From Phycisphaerales bacterium (GTDB lineage Bacteria; Planctomycetota; Phycisphaerae; Phycisphaerales; SM1A02), in contig JABAAL010000002.1 of assembly GCA_014238785.1 (NCBI GenBank), positions 1 through 52,581 on the forward strand: a DNA stretch of 52,581 bases. The letters run 5' to 3'. The position numbers and the translations under genes are program-made. Position 1 is the first letter of the stretch, and every line of letters begins with the position of its first letter. Positions 15,783-25,693 of the stretch are shown piece by piece. The notes beneath the pieces are model-generated. The model did not search any database. It had not been told where the DNA came from and saw only the letters and a list, made by a program, of their open reading frames with translations.

Positions 15783-17198
15783 ATGAAATTCAATTTTTGG
15801 AGAAACGTTAGTTTCTTCGCAACGGCCGTCTTGATCGCTGGCTGCCAATCTTATGAACCTGTGCCGCTTGACATCGGTTCCTATCGCACCGCCTTGGAGA
15901 CTCGGCTCATTGATATCGAGCCTGTCATCGCGTTTGCAAACCGAATTGCAATAACTGACGAAATACCCTTGGAATTTGATAGTACCGATGGCATTTCACC
16001 CTCAGAGGGTGAAGTCATCGCCCTGTTTTATAACCCTCAACTACGTATCGCTCGATTAGAAGCGGGTGTTGCACTTGCTAACTATGAAACAGCGGGACTC
16101 TGGAAAGATCCAGTGTTTGGTTTTAATGGCGCAGAGATTTCCTCGCCATCGTCACCATTTCAATTTAATCTCATGGGAAACATAACCATTCCTATCTCAG
16201 GTCGTCTGAAAGTTGAAAAAGCAAAAGCAGGTACTAAATATGAAACCCAACTTCGAAAACTCGTTGACGATGAATGGAATCTTCGCTCAACACTGCGTTC
16301 ACAATGGGCAGCGTGGACTTCGGCAACAATGCAAATACAACTTATCAATGAAGTCATTGAGCAACTTGAAGGTATCAATAAAATTGCTGTTATTCTCTTC
16401 GAAGCAGGCGAAATCAATCGCGTCGAATACCGACTTCTACAAGTCGAACTTGCAAGCAATAAGGTTCAAGCAACTGAAGCGAAACTCCATTTACTTGAAA
16501 CTGAAATTTCATTGCTTGGGACGATGGGCCTAGCACCAGAAAACTCCTCGTTACTACGAGCAGAATTTCCATTAATTGCAAGCACCACAGTTGAAGATGA
16601 AACTGCGAGAATTATTGTTGCAAATACTGAACTAGCCATTCAATTTGCAAACTATGAAACTGCAGAAGAATCACTTCGGCTTGAAATCAAAAAACAATAT
16701 CCGGATATAGTGATTGGCTCTGGCTATGGAAGTGAATTTAACGACCACCGTGTTTTGTTCGGTCTTACGATTCCACTTTCAATTTGGAATAGAAACCAAG
16801 CAGGAATCGCACACGCAAGAACGCAACGTGAAGTTGCAAGGGCAGAAGCAGAAACAACTTTTGCTCGACTCTTTAGAGAACTCACCCTTGCAAATACAAC
16901 GCTACTTCTAAGGCAAACGCAACGCACATATTTTGAAGATGAAATCGTGCCGATGCTTGCCCAGCAGACAAGTGACATTGAAAAAATTGTCGAACTTGGC
17001 GAAGTTGATATATTCATCCTTCTGGAAACTGTAACGCGTCAATATAGAGCAAAAAGTAGACTCTTAGATCTACAAGTCGCAGAAATCGAAGCTTCAATCA
17101 CCGTGCATAGAATTCTTGGTCCTGATTACCCCTTAAATCCAACACCAGCACATAGAGAACTTATTACTACAGAATACACACTTGGAGGTGTGCAATGA
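15783..17198 (+). CDS. Outer-membrane efflux protein, TolC/CzcC-like
   Basis: 471 residues. The lipoprotein signal is LLIAGC-like (VLIAGCQ at about residue 22). The rest is largely helical with the two-fold repeated coiled-coil pattern of outer membrane factors: ALANYETAGLWKDPVFGFNG and IQFANYETAEESLRLEIKKQYPDIVIGSGYG. FGLTIPLSIWNRNQAGIAHARTQ-type segments mark the second repeat. It forms the exit duct of a tripartite RND pump with the two genes that follow. GGAG lies seven bases before the ATG. It overlaps the next gene by four bases (ATGA). Confidence 0.85.
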   Translation: MKFNFWRNVSFFATAVLIAGCQSYEPVPLDIGSYRTALETRLIDIEPVIAFANRIAITDEIPLEFDSTDGISPSEGEVIALFYNPQLRIARLEAGVALANYETAGLWKDPVFGFNGAEISSPSSPFQFNLMGNITIPISGRLKVEKAKAGTKYETQLRKLVDDEWNLRSTLRSQWAAWTSATMQIQLINEVIEQLEGINKIAVILFEAGEINRVEYRLLQVELASNKVQATEAKLHLLETEISLLGTMGLAPENSSLLRAEFPLIASTTVEDETARIIVANTELAIQFANYETAEESLRLEIKKQYPDIVIGSGYGSEFNDHRVLFGLTIPLSIWNRNQAGIAHARTQREVARAEAETTFARLFRELTLANTTLLLRQTQRTYFEDEIVPMLAQQTSDIEKIVELGEVDIFILLETVTRQYRAKSRLLDLQVAEIEASITVHRILGPDYPLNPTPAHRELITTEYTLGGVQ

Positions 17199-18589
17199 AA
17201 ATACCATTAACTCTACTTACACTACTTGCACTTCAAGGGTGCAGTGACAAAACAACTGATACCCCAGAAGTGCAGACTGAATCAACACACAACGATACAC
17301 CAAACAATCGAGTTGCTATACCACAAGCTGTTCGTTCTAATCTTGGCGTCACGTTTGCAACAGTGGAACGACGAAAATTGCAGGACACTCTACGCGCGCC
17401 AGGCAAATTTGAATACCTTCCATCTGCTAAGCGGGAATATCGAACGATGGTTTCAGGAAAAATAGATCTCCTTGTGAGCCAATTTGATACGGTTGAAGAA
17501 GGCACGCCTCTTTATCTAATCGACTCTCCCCAATGGCGTGAGATGCAACAAACTATCGCTGGATATTTTGCAAAAGTACAGCAACTCGAAGCAAAAATGG
17601 AAATGTTCCACCCATTATTTCTCGCACATGATCAACACGAATACAGCGTCAAACTAAATGTAACGATGTGGGAAGAGCGGATAAAAAAGCTTGAATCCAT
17701 TCGTGATGCAGGCGGTGGAAAATTAAGTGAATTCACTGCTGCACGTGCAGCATACGCAACTGCGCGAGTTAATCTTGCAGACTTACTTGAAAAAGATGCG
17801 GAACTCGAGGCCACTTATGCAGAAACAGTCGCAGCGCTACGAGCTGCAAAAACCACGGTTGAGTTTGCGCTTGAATCTGCATCTTCAATCTTAAATACTC
17901 CAAGACCATTAGATAATCCTGAGTGGTGGAAAAACATTAAACAAATAGAAGTAAGAGCAACAAACGCTGGAGTTGTTGAAGTAATGAACGTAACAAATGG
18001 TTCGTGGGCAGATTCACAAACGAATGTGCTCACTGTTGTACAACCCGATAAACTTCGTTTTCACGCTTCTGGCTTGCAAAGCGATCTTGGTGCTTTGCGA
18101 GATGGATTAACGGTAAACATCGTACCACCAACTCCGACATCCGCTGGCAATGCGGTTAATTTGCAAAATACGATGCATGGCACACTGCAACTTGGACTCA
18201 CGGGTGATTCAAATGAACGAACGATTGACTTGTATGTTACGCCCGAAAATTTATCATCTTGGGCTCGTCCTGGCGTCACTGCGCAACTCGAAATTATCAC
18301 AGACTCTACAAGTGGAGCTGAACTTGCTATTCCACTTTCAGCCGTGCAACAAGATGGTCTCACTCAGATTATTTTTCGACGTAATCCGAGTAACCCCAAC
18401 GAAGCTATTCGGATGGAAGCAGATCTCGGATTAGACGATGGTCGGTGGATAGCTGTTCTTAGTGGTCTCAAAGATGGAGATGAAGTAGTTCTAGACGGTG
18501 GTTTTCAACTCATGCTTGCTACAAGTGGTTCTATTCAACAGGGTGGACACTTTCACGCCGACGGTACGTTCCACGAAGGGGAACATTAA
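17195..18589 (+). CDS. RND efflux periplasmic adaptor, CzcB-like
   Basis: 464 residues; a membrane fusion protein that links the inner-membrane pump to the outer-membrane duct. Seen: a lipoprotein-type N-terminus (TLLALQGCS), the lipoyl-like first half-domain (TLRAPGKFEY, SGKIDLLVSQFDTVEEGTPLYLIDSP), a central helical hairpin (about 115-220), then the second half-domain IEVRATNAGVVEVMNV and a C-terminal beta-barrel region (LAIPLSAVQQDG). The final residues HFHADGTFHEGEH are His-rich, which points to a metal. It overlaps the TolC-like gene by four bases and is separated from the permease gene by three. Confidence 0.87.
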   Translation: MKIPLTLLTLLALQGCSDKTTDTPEVQTESTHNDTPNNRVAIPQAVRSNLGVTFATVERRKLQDTLRAPGKFEYLPSAKREYRTMVSGKIDLLVSQFDTVEEGTPLYLIDSPQWREMQQTIAGYFAKVQQLEAKMEMFHPLFLAHDQHEYSVKLNVTMWEERIKKLESIRDAGGGKLSEFTAARAAYATARVNLADLLEKDAELEATYAETVAALRAAKTTVEFALESASSILNTPRPLDNPEWWKNIKQIEVRATNAGVVEVMNVTNGSWADSQTNVLTVVQPDKLRFHASGLQSDLGALRDGLTVNIVPPTPTSAGNAVNLQNTMHGTLQLGLTGDSNERTIDLYVTPENLSSWARPGVTAQLEIITDSTSGAELAIPLSAVQQDGLTQIIFRRNPSNPNEAIRMEADLGLDDGRWIAVLSGLKDGDEVVLDGGFQLMLATSGSIQQGGHFHADGTFHEGEH

Positions 18590-18592
18590 ACC

Positions 18593-21500
18593 ATGTTAAA
18601 AGCACTGATTCGCTTCTCGCTTAATTATTCATCGCTCATCGTCTTGACGTCGTTGCTTCTGACAGGTTACGCCGCGTATCAACTTCCACGTATGAGTATC
18701 GATGTATTCCCTGAATTGAATGCACCCACTGTCGTTGTCATGGCAGAAGCCGGCGGGCTTGCTGCTGATGAAGTTGAACAATACGTCACATTCCCAATTG
18801 AATCAGCGGTCAACGGAATGACAGGTGTTCGCCGCGTACGCTCTGCAAGTGCAATCGGTTTGTCGATTGTTTGGGTTGACCTTGATTGGGGCGCTGACCT
18901 TTACGATGCGCGGCAACTCGTCGCAGAACGACTCGCAACAGTACGCGAAAATCTCCCTAGTGAAGTTGAGCCATTTATCACACCAATCACATCTATTGCT
19001 GGTGAGATCATGCTCATTTCACTGTCTTCGCCAAGTGGTGAAGCAACGCCACTTGAACTTCGTTCATATGCCGAATTTGATTTGCGAAACAAAGTGCTTG
19101 CAATTCCCGGTGTTGCCCAAGTAGTCGCACTTGGTGGTGAACTTCCAGAGTATCAAGTCAATGTTGACCAAGAACAGTTACGTATTTACGGTCTTACAAT
19201 TTCCGATGTTGTTGAAGCGGCAGGTAACGCGCATTCCACTGCAAGTGCTGGGTACTTACCAAATGTAGGGAGTTTTGAAATCCCAATTCGGCAACAGAGC
19301 CGTGTCACTAAACCAAGCGACATTGCGAATACTATTGTTACGTTTCACGACGGTGTACCTATCACAATTGGTCAAGTCGCAGATGTCCGATTAGGTCCCT
19401 CGCTCAAAAGAGGTGAAGGATCGGACAACGGCTCACCAGCTGTTGTGATTTCTATTCAAAAATCACCTGGCACAAACACACTTGCTTTGACACAAAAAAT
19501 TGATGGGCTATTTGATCAGATTGAAAAAACACTTCCATCTGGCATGGTATTAAACAGGGATGTCTTTAGGCAGGAACACTTTATAAATCGCGCTGTACAC
19601 AACGTTACGACAGTGTTAATTGAGGCAGTTGTCATTGTGGCAATCGTGCTCATGTTGTTTTTGATGAACATTCGCACGACGATCATTACGCTTACTGCCC
19701 TACCCGTTTCACTTGCCATTGGGTTACTCATGATGGACGCGATGAACCTTGGGCTAAATGTGATGTCCCTCGGCGGTTTGACTGTCGCAATTGGCGTGCT
19801 TGTAGACGATGCAATCATCGATGTTGAAAATGTATTTAGGCGATTGAAGCAAAACAACACGCTTCCTAACGAAAGTAAACGTGCATTTGTTGAGGTTGTT
19901 TTTGATGCAAGTAATGAAATTAGGCCAGCGATGGTATTTGCAACTGCCATCATCGTGTTGGTTTTTGTACCACTTCTCTTTTTGCAAGGTCTTGAAGGTA
20001 AGTTTTTCCAACCACTTGCCCTTACGTACATGATTTCAATTATTGCTTCACTGCTCGTCGCACTCACACTCACCCCCGCTCTTTGCAAAATTTTGCTCAG
20101 CAAAAGTATTAGCGAAGGGCACGACAGGGAGTCGTGGCTAGTTCGGTTCCTAAAACGTTTTTACAAACGGGCGCTTCATGCAACTTTACGCGCTCGAGGA
20201 CTCGTAATCAGCGGTGCTACAGTTGCTACAGTTGGTGCTCTTTTGCTAGCAAGCACTTTCGGCACTTCGTTTCTTCCATCGTTTAACGAAGGCACATTCA
20301 CTATCTTCTTGTTCGCGCCTCCTGGAACTTCTCTTGTTGAATCCCACCGCCTTGCAACGAATGTTGAAATGCAACTTGCAGATATTGCCGGCGTACATTC
20401 CGTATCACGCAGAACCGGACGCGCCGAACGCGACGAACATGCAGAACCAGTCAGTAGTTCTGAAATCGAAGTTTCCATGGATGAGGGTGTAACCCAAAAG
20501 AAAGTACGGGTAGAAATCGATAAAATCCTTGCAGCAATTCCAGGCATCACAACGATGGTTGGCCAACCAATCGAACACCGTTTGAGCCACTTACTTTCTG
20601 GTACTCCTGCTGCGATTGCAATCAGTATTTATGGTGAAGATCTCAGCAAACTTCGAAAAATTGCAAAAAAAATAGAAAGCGTCCTCGCAAAAATTCCAGG
20701 TGCTAGAGATGTGAATGCAAATCGCGAAGTGATGATTACATCTTTACCTATTCAATATCGCCACGCTGAACTTGCTTCGTTTGGGCTCACGCCTGCAGAA
20801 GCTGCAGAGCAAGTACGCAAAGCCATGTACGGTGAAGTTGTTGACACTGTCAACCAAGGAACGAGGAAATATGATTTAGTAGTCCGCCTTGATCCAACAC
20901 AACGAGAAACGATCGAACAGGTCCGTAACTTATTGCTTCGTGGAAGAGGCGGCGCAATAGTTCGGCTGCGTGATGTTGCAGATATCGGCCCCGAACGCTC
21001 AAGTAACTTAATTACACGTGAAAATGCACAGCGAAAAGCTGTTGTATCACTCAACGTTGCACAAAGTTCTAATCTTGGCGATCTTATTGGGGAAGTGAGA
21101 CTCTTGGTTGATCCAATTGTGCAAGATGCTGGGTACACGGTGCACTACGGCGGTCAATTTGAAGCACAACAATCAGCAACAAAGACGATTCTCGCTACTG
21201 GGTTTGCAGTAACGATGCTCATTCTTATGCTTCTTCAAATATCAACTGGATCGATGCGCGCAGCGCTTCTTGTGTTGATAAATATGCCACTTGCACTCAT
21301 TGGAGGGATTGCAGCAATTTATATCACTGAGGGTGGTGGGTTTATTGCAAACACAATCGCTCTTTTTGGATTCGGTGGAACATATATTGCTCCTGTTATT
21401 TCTATCGCATCGATGGTTGGATTTATCACACTCTTTGGCATCTCAATTCGTAATGGTATTTTGCTCATCAATCACTACAATCATTTATTGGAAAGGAATG

Positions 21501-21769
21501 GATTGCACATACATGACGCCATCCTACAAGGGTCTATGGAACGGCTAGTTCCAATTTTGATGACTGCACTTTCAGCGGTACTGGGTCTTGCCCCACTTGC
21601 TCTTGCCGCAGGAAAACCAGGCAGCGAATTACTCGCCCCTCTTGCAATTGTCACGCTTGGCGGCTTGCTTACTTCAACTGTTCTTAATCTTATTGTCATC
21701 CCTGCAGGCTTTTCGCTTGTCTTTGGAAGAACAACACTACGTACTAAAGGAGAGACAACCCATGTCTAA
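18593..21769 (+). CDS. RND efflux permease, CzcA/CusA-like
   Basis: 1058 residues; the proton-driven inner-membrane pump. Seen: the N-terminal membrane segment with SIDVFPELNAPTVVV, EVEQYVTFPIESAVNGMTGV, periplasmic porter domains to about 330, the TM4 region GVLVDDAIIDVENVFRRL, FVPLLFLQGLEGKFFQPLA, the second half starting with TSFLPSFNEGTFTIFLFAPPG, and a final block of membrane segments. The VDDAI-type TM4 motif is nearer to drug-type RND pumps than the VDGAV of classical CzcA. The family-level call is firm, but the metal (or other) substrate is not. The start is three bases after the adaptor gene; the end overlaps the next gene by eight bases. Confidence 0.93.
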   Translation: MLKALIRFSLNYSSLIVLTSLLLTGYAAYQLPRMSIDVFPELNAPTVVVMAEAGGLAADEVEQYVTFPIESAVNGMTGVRRVRSASAIGLSIVWVDLDWGADLYDARQLVAERLATVRENLPSEVEPFITPITSIAGEIMLISLSSPSGEATPLELRSYAEFDLRNKVLAIPGVAQVVALGGELPEYQVNVDQEQLRIYGLTISDVVEAAGNAHSTASAGYLPNVGSFEIPIRQQSRVTKPSDIANTIVTFHDGVPITIGQVADVRLGPSLKRGEGSDNGSPAVVISIQKSPGTNTLALTQKIDGLFDQIEKTLPSGMVLNRDVFRQEHFINRAVHNVTTVLIEAVVIVAIVLMLFLMNIRTTIITLTALPVSLAIGLLMMDAMNLGLNVMSLGGLTVAIGVLVDDAIIDVENVFRRLKQNNTLPNESKRAFVEVVFDASNEIRPAMVFATAIIVLVFVPLLFLQGLEGKFFQPLALTYMISIIASLLVALTLTPALCKILLSKSISEGHDRESWLVRFLKRFYKRALHATLRARGLVISGATVATVGALLLASTFGTSFLPSFNEGTFTIFLFAPPGTSLVESHRLATNVEMQLADIAGVHSVSRRTGRAERDEHAEPVSSSEIEVSMDEGVTQKKVRVEIDKILAAIPGITTMVGQPIEHRLSHLLSGTPAAIAISIYGEDLSKLRKIAKKIESVLAKIPGARDVNANREVMITSLPIQYRHAELASFGLTPAEAAEQVRKAMYGEVVDTVNQGTRKYDLVVRLDPTQRETIEQVRNLLLRGRGGAIVRLRDVADIGPERSSNLITRENAQRKAVVSLNVAQSSNLGDLIGEVRLLVDPIVQDAGYTVHYGGQFEAQQSATKTILATGFAVTMLILMLLQISTGSMRAALLVLINMPLALIGGIAAIYITEGGGFIANTIALFGFGGTYIAPVISIASMVGFITLFGISIRNGILLINHYNHLLERNGLHIHDAILQGSMERLVPILMTALSAVLGLAPLALAAGKPGSELLAPLAIVTLGGLLTSTVLNLIVIPAGFSLVFGRTTLRTKGETTHV

Positions 21770-22280
21770 CAAATTGCACTTTATTTTTATCTCAACCCTC
21801 ACGTGTGTCTTCACACTTCTTGGTTGCAACTCTGAGGATCAATCGCCTGATGCAAGCAAACCCGAAACAACTTCGGAAGTTCCTTCAGGTCCCATTGATA
21901 ATACCGGAGGCAATGCTCCAACTGCGGGTCATGGCGGAAAGATCATTCACCTTGGCAACACTACAATTGGTTCATTTCAGGTGATGGCAACGCGAGACGT
22001 AGGACTTATTGTCGCGGGAAAAGACGCTCCAATCGATGTCACTCTCACTCCAGTTCCTGGTTCAACCATCTCGGCAAGTGCTGTTCGCTTCTGGATTGGT
22101 ACCAAGGACGCAGTGGGCTCAATGAAGGCCAAGTCTGAAATTGAGAATCCAGCAGAACCCAATCGCTGGCACACACATGCTGATGTGCCTAATCCAATTC
22201 CAGTTGGAAGTATGTTATGGGTAGAAATCGAATCCGATACTGGTGAAAAAGTAACCTGTTCATTTGATTTAAAGTCGTAA
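21762..22280 (+). CDS. Lipoprotein linked to the metal pump (paralogue 1)
   Basis: 172 residues from ATG 21762, preceded by AAAGGAGAG. The lipobox is LLGC at about residue 21. The mature part has AGHGGKIIHLG and a C-terminal domain with RFWIGTKDAVGSMKAKSE, RWHTHADVP and a closing SMLWVEIES, resembling a small Ig-like domain with a metal-binding His cluster. It overlaps the permease gene by eight bases, so translational coupling is likely. It is homologous to the next gene. The role is inferred: a periplasmic metal-binding accessory. No named family was recognised. Confidence 0.7.
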   Translation: MSNKLHFIFISTLTCVFTLLGCNSEDQSPDASKPETTSEVPSGPIDNTGGNAPTAGHGGKIIHLGNTTIGSFQVMATRDVGLIVAGKDAPIDVTLTPVPGSTISASAVRFWIGTKDAVGSMKAKSEIENPAEPNRWHTHADVPNPIPVGSMLWVEIESDTGEKVTCSFDLKS

Positions 22281-22363
22281 CGGAATTGATATATACTCCT
22301 CGTACTTACATCAGAAAATCTGAAGTAAACCTAGTCTCCATTGTTCATAAAAAGGAAATACAC

Positions 22364-22855
22364 ATGCGTACTTTTACACACTCTCTGCTACTTGGAACTC
22401 TACTCCTTATGACAGCTTGCGGAGAACCCACCTCTCCAGAGGAGCCCACAAAACCAACTGCGGCTGAAAAACCCGCTGTCAAAGCTCCTACGCCAACAGC
22501 AACGCCAGCGGCAACCGCTGCACATGGACACAGCAATGGAATTCAGCCCACTATTTCTACGTCTCTTTCACTTGCTAACGTCACCCTTAATATAGCAGGC
22601 CAAGGCACGCTCAAACCGATGTCCCAATACCGCTTTAATATAGGACTTGTGGCAGGCACTCCCGGCGCCATTGTGCGACTTTGGATTGGTGAAGAGTCTG
22701 GTGTTGGTTCTGTGAAATCAAAAGCAAACGGACATGGAGATCACTACCACGCAAGCGCCATAGTGCCAAAAGAGGTCAATGAAAAAACTGCCCTCTGGAT
22801 TGAAGTGCAATCCGTTACCGGCGAACGTGAAACTGGTCGTATCGCGTTGCAATAA
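22364..22855 (+). CDS. Lipoprotein linked to the metal pump (paralogue 2)
   Basis: 163 residues from ATG 22364, with AAAGGAAA upstream. The lipobox is MTAC. An Ala/Pro/Thr/Glu-rich linker follows, with HGHSNG. The C-terminal domain parallels the preceding gene: RLWIGEESGVGSVKSKANG, HGDHYHASA, WIEVQSVTGERE. The two are tandem duplicates and probably bind the same ligand at the cell envelope. This is the last gene of the operon; it runs into the convergent fucosidase-like gene with only 11 bases between. Confidence 0.7.
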   Translation: MRTFTHSLLLGTLLLMTACGEPTSPEEPTKPTAAEKPAVKAPTPTATPAATAAHGHSNGIQPTISTSLSLANVTLNIAGQGTLKPMSQYRFNIGLVAGTPGAIVRLWIGEESGVGSVKSKANGHGDHYHASAIVPKEVNEKTALWIEVQSVTGERETGRIALQ

Positions 22856-22866
22856 CTTCACTACCC

Positions 22867-25518
22867 TTACGGACTTGGAATATTCTCACCAATAAGACAG
22901 CGCACCTGTGTGTTAAAATTTTGATACGTGGTGTACTTCCCTGCCATCCATACAAGGACAGGGATGTCACTGTCTTCTGGCATCATTGGGCGAATATTGT
23001 CTACACTTGAGTTAGATGTAACTGGCGTAAAAGTCCATGACTCCCCGCCGTCAAGTGTGTCTCCGCGCCAAATTTCGTAATGACGTGCATTATCTGTTTC
23101 GCTCATTAATGGACGGCCAGTTACTGGATGTACGTCAGAGGAAAAATAAACAGTAGATGTATTTGAAGGATCGATTGTTACGAGCCCTGTGTAATCGTCT
23201 TCTCGTGGATAGAGCCTATTTCCAGCATATCCAATTTCATAGTCATGCCATGTACTACCATCGAAGCGGGCATACCTGTATCTATGATCTTCTCCACCAG
23301 TGCCGACTTTCATCCCTGGGCTATTTTTTTGCACGGAGTACGCAACGACTGGGTGACCATTTTCATCGATTTCAATCGCATTGCACCAAGCAACATTATC
23401 TTTGTCGCCTTGAAATACTACGGTGAGTGATTCTGGCACGGGCGGTGAAGAACCGAGTTCTCCCATTCCTTCACCAAAGGAATCTAGTACTTGCGTGCCA
23501 ACAAGTTTTCCGTGGTAGATTGAATTGTCGAAATTCCGTGGGTGTTGTTCCGTTGCTACGAAATGAATGTTGCCTTGCGTATCATCCGCATACCGAATGT
23601 AAGGTCTTCCTGGGCCTCCTAGTAGTTGTCCCTTGTCTTCCCATGACTTCCCGCCATCTTTTGAAACCATCGCATTTGGATCCCAACCAAAACCACGGTA
23701 AAAGTTAATGAGTGTATCTGGCTGTTTGAATAGGTTCGAATACGTTACACCATATCCGTCCCGTGATTCGGGAGAAAATGTATTAAGCGAAGAGAGTGAA
23801 TCGTCTCGTTGAATAACCCGATAGTGTGTTTTCCAATTCCCGCCATGGGTTGACCAAATAGCAAGGATGCCGTCTTCCGTTGTAAGGAGAGCAGGAACAT
23901 CGTGGTCGTCACACTCAAGTTGATCGTGCAATTCGATCGTATTTGTTTCGCCTGTTGTCAAGTTGTATTTGATGACATTTATATCGCCCTTGCGTAAAGG
24001 ATCTTTGTACCCACTTGAGACTGTGCCAACATACAAATTTCCATCATCCACAATACAGCGCTCATCTTGAAACCAACACCAACCACCATCATCATCAATC
24101 GAATCAAACAACACCTCTTGAACTGTCTCGCGTGGTGTTGCATAAATTCGTAGCGATTCTACAGTGAGAGGACCCAGCGCATCGGTGATTCGCACTCGTA
24201 GACCCGTCGCAGTGATTGGATCAAACGCCAATATTCTTCGATTACCAATTGTTGTCCCCTTTGCTACTTCTTGCCAACCAATAGATGTCTGCGCATCTAC
24301 TACAAACGAACGAACTCGCTGCCCGAGTTGAATGTGCTCCGCAATGTCAACTCCATGAATTTTCTTTGGACTTGAAAACTCTACTTCTAATGTCCCCGTA
24401 GTTACCCCATCCTCAGTCGCCCAATATGTTTGGGCATTACCATCGATCGCGTTTGATGGAAAATGTACACCTCGAATGTTGGATGCGCGAGCTGTTGCAC
24501 TTCTTGCTACATCATTCGCAGTAAAAGTATCAATAGTTTCTTTCAGAGCGAGCACTGCTGCTTTGTCGTTTTCATGAACAAGACCTCGCGTATCAATTGG
24601 GAAATTCAAAAGCAAATTCGCGTTACGGCCAACTGACTCTAACCATATTTGCATGAGTTTTTCTGGCGATTTCACTTTGTCATCTTGCTCCGCGTGATAA
24701 AACCACCCTGGTCGGATGGAAACATCGACTTCTCCGGGAAGCCAGTGCGTCCCACCTTCTTGACCTTCGTTTAATTGTTTATTTTTATTTGGCACGCCAG
24801 GATAAAAATCTTCACGGTTCATCGTTGACCAATTGGTTTCACCAGCAAAACCTTGTTCGTTTCCTATCCAACGAATATCAGGTCCTCCATCGCTAAACAT
24901 CACTGCGTTTGGTTGCAATTCTCGTACAACACTATGAAAAAGCTGCCAGTCGTATACCTGACGTTTCCCGTTTGGCCCTTCACCGCATGCGCCATCAAAC
25001 CACACTTCCGTGATGGTGCCGTAATTCGTAAGAATGTCTCGAAGTTGGCTAGCGAAATATTCGTTGTATTGCTCACCTGTTCCATACACTGGATTGTTTC
25101 GGTCCCATGGTGAAATGTACAACCCTAAATCCAACCCATATTTTTCACATGACAAACGTAATTCAAGGAGTAAATCACCCGATCCATTTTTCCAAGGGCT
25201 ATTTTTTACAGAGAACTCTGTGCGTGGGCTTGGCCATAAACAAAATCCATCGTGATGCTTCGCGGTTAATACAACACCCGTCAATCCTGCGTCTTTAAAT
25301 GTTTTGCACCATTGGTCTGTGTCGAGCTCGCTTGGATCAAACGAATGAGGGTCTTCGTTGCCGTGCCCCCACTCCTTACCGGAAAAAGTATTGACGCCAA
25401 AGTGGATGAACGCGTACATCTCGCGATCGTGCCATGCTAGTTGCCGAGCACTTGGTAGTGGACCTAGGGGTGCAGGTGATAAAAGCAGGGGGATGGCAAG
25501 CAAAATTGTATTAAGCAC
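22867..25518 (-). CDS. Secreted GH29 alpha-L-fucosidase-like protein fused to discoidin and BNR-repeat domains
   Basis: 883 residues. Signal-like N-terminus (NTILLAIPLLLSPAPL). Residues about 25-340: a GH29 catalytic domain with FIHFGVNTFSGKEWG, TGVVLTAKHHDGFCLW, the nucleophile Asp175 in EVWFDGACG and NWSTMNREDFYPG. Residues about 345-470: an F5/8 type C (discoidin)-like domain with IDGNAQTYWATEDGV and GLRVRITDALG. Residues about 480-880: a BNR-repeat-like module (WCWFQDERCIVDDGNLYVGT, WSTHGGNWKTHY, SKDGGKSWEDKG). GH29 enzymes cut alpha-fucose from glycans, suggesting growth on fucosylated algal or host polysaccharide. The start is GTG at 25518 without a clear ribosome binding site, so it is uncertain. 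The fusion layout is unusual. Confidence 0.85.
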   Translation of the reverse strand: MLNTILLAIPLLLSPAPLGPLPSARQLAWHDREMYAFIHFGVNTFSGKEWGHGNEDPHSFDPSELDTDQWCKTFKDAGLTGVVLTAKHHDGFCLWPSPRTEFSVKNSPWKNGSGDLLLELRLSCEKYGLDLGLYISPWDRNNPVYGTGEQYNEYFASQLRDILTNYGTITEVWFDGACGEGPNGKRQVYDWQLFHSVVRELQPNAVMFSDGGPDIRWIGNEQGFAGETNWSTMNREDFYPGVPNKNKQLNEGQEGGTHWLPGEVDVSIRPGWFYHAEQDDKVKSPEKLMQIWLESVGRNANLLLNFPIDTRGLVHENDKAAVLALKETIDTFTANDVARSATARASNIRGVHFPSNAIDGNAQTYWATEDGVTTGTLEVEFSSPKKIHGVDIAEHIQLGQRVRSFVVDAQTSIGWQEVAKGTTIGNRRILAFDPITATGLRVRITDALGPLTVESLRIYATPRETVQEVLFDSIDDDGGWCWFQDERCIVDDGNLYVGTVSSGYKDPLRKGDINVIKYNLTTGETNTIELHDQLECDDHDVPALLTTEDGILAIWSTHGGNWKTHYRVIQRDDSLSSLNTFSPESRDGYGVTYSNLFKQPDTLINFYRGFGWDPNAMVSKDGGKSWEDKGQLLGGPGRPYIRYADDTQGNIHFVATEQHPRNFDNSIYHGKLVGTQVLDSFGEGMGELGSSPPVPESLTVVFQGDKDNVAWCNAIEIDENGHPVVAYSVQKNSPGMKVGTGGEDHRYRYARFDGSTWHDYEIGYAGNRLYPREDDYTGLVTIDPSNTSTVYFSSDVHPVTGRPLMSETDNARHYEIWRGDTLDGGESWTFTPVTSNSSVDNIRPMMPEDSDIPVLVWMAGKYTTYQNFNTQVRCLIGENIPSP

Positions 25519-25693
25519 GATTCTAATTGTACCAACGGCTCACTGTTTGAAATCATACAATCGCATATAGGAGCACTGAATATCCCATTCGCTGCAAATA
25601 CTTTACGATTTATATTTCAAATTCTCTTTATGCAACCAAGGTAGTTGAAGAGCTCAAGAATAAAACAATGAAATGGCATTTTTTATGACGCCG
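25519..25693. other. Short intergenic stretch, nothing assigned
   Basis: 175 bases between the fucosidase-like gene and the end of the thioredoxin-like gene. It is AT-rich. No clear terminator or gene was seen. Confidence 0.5.
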
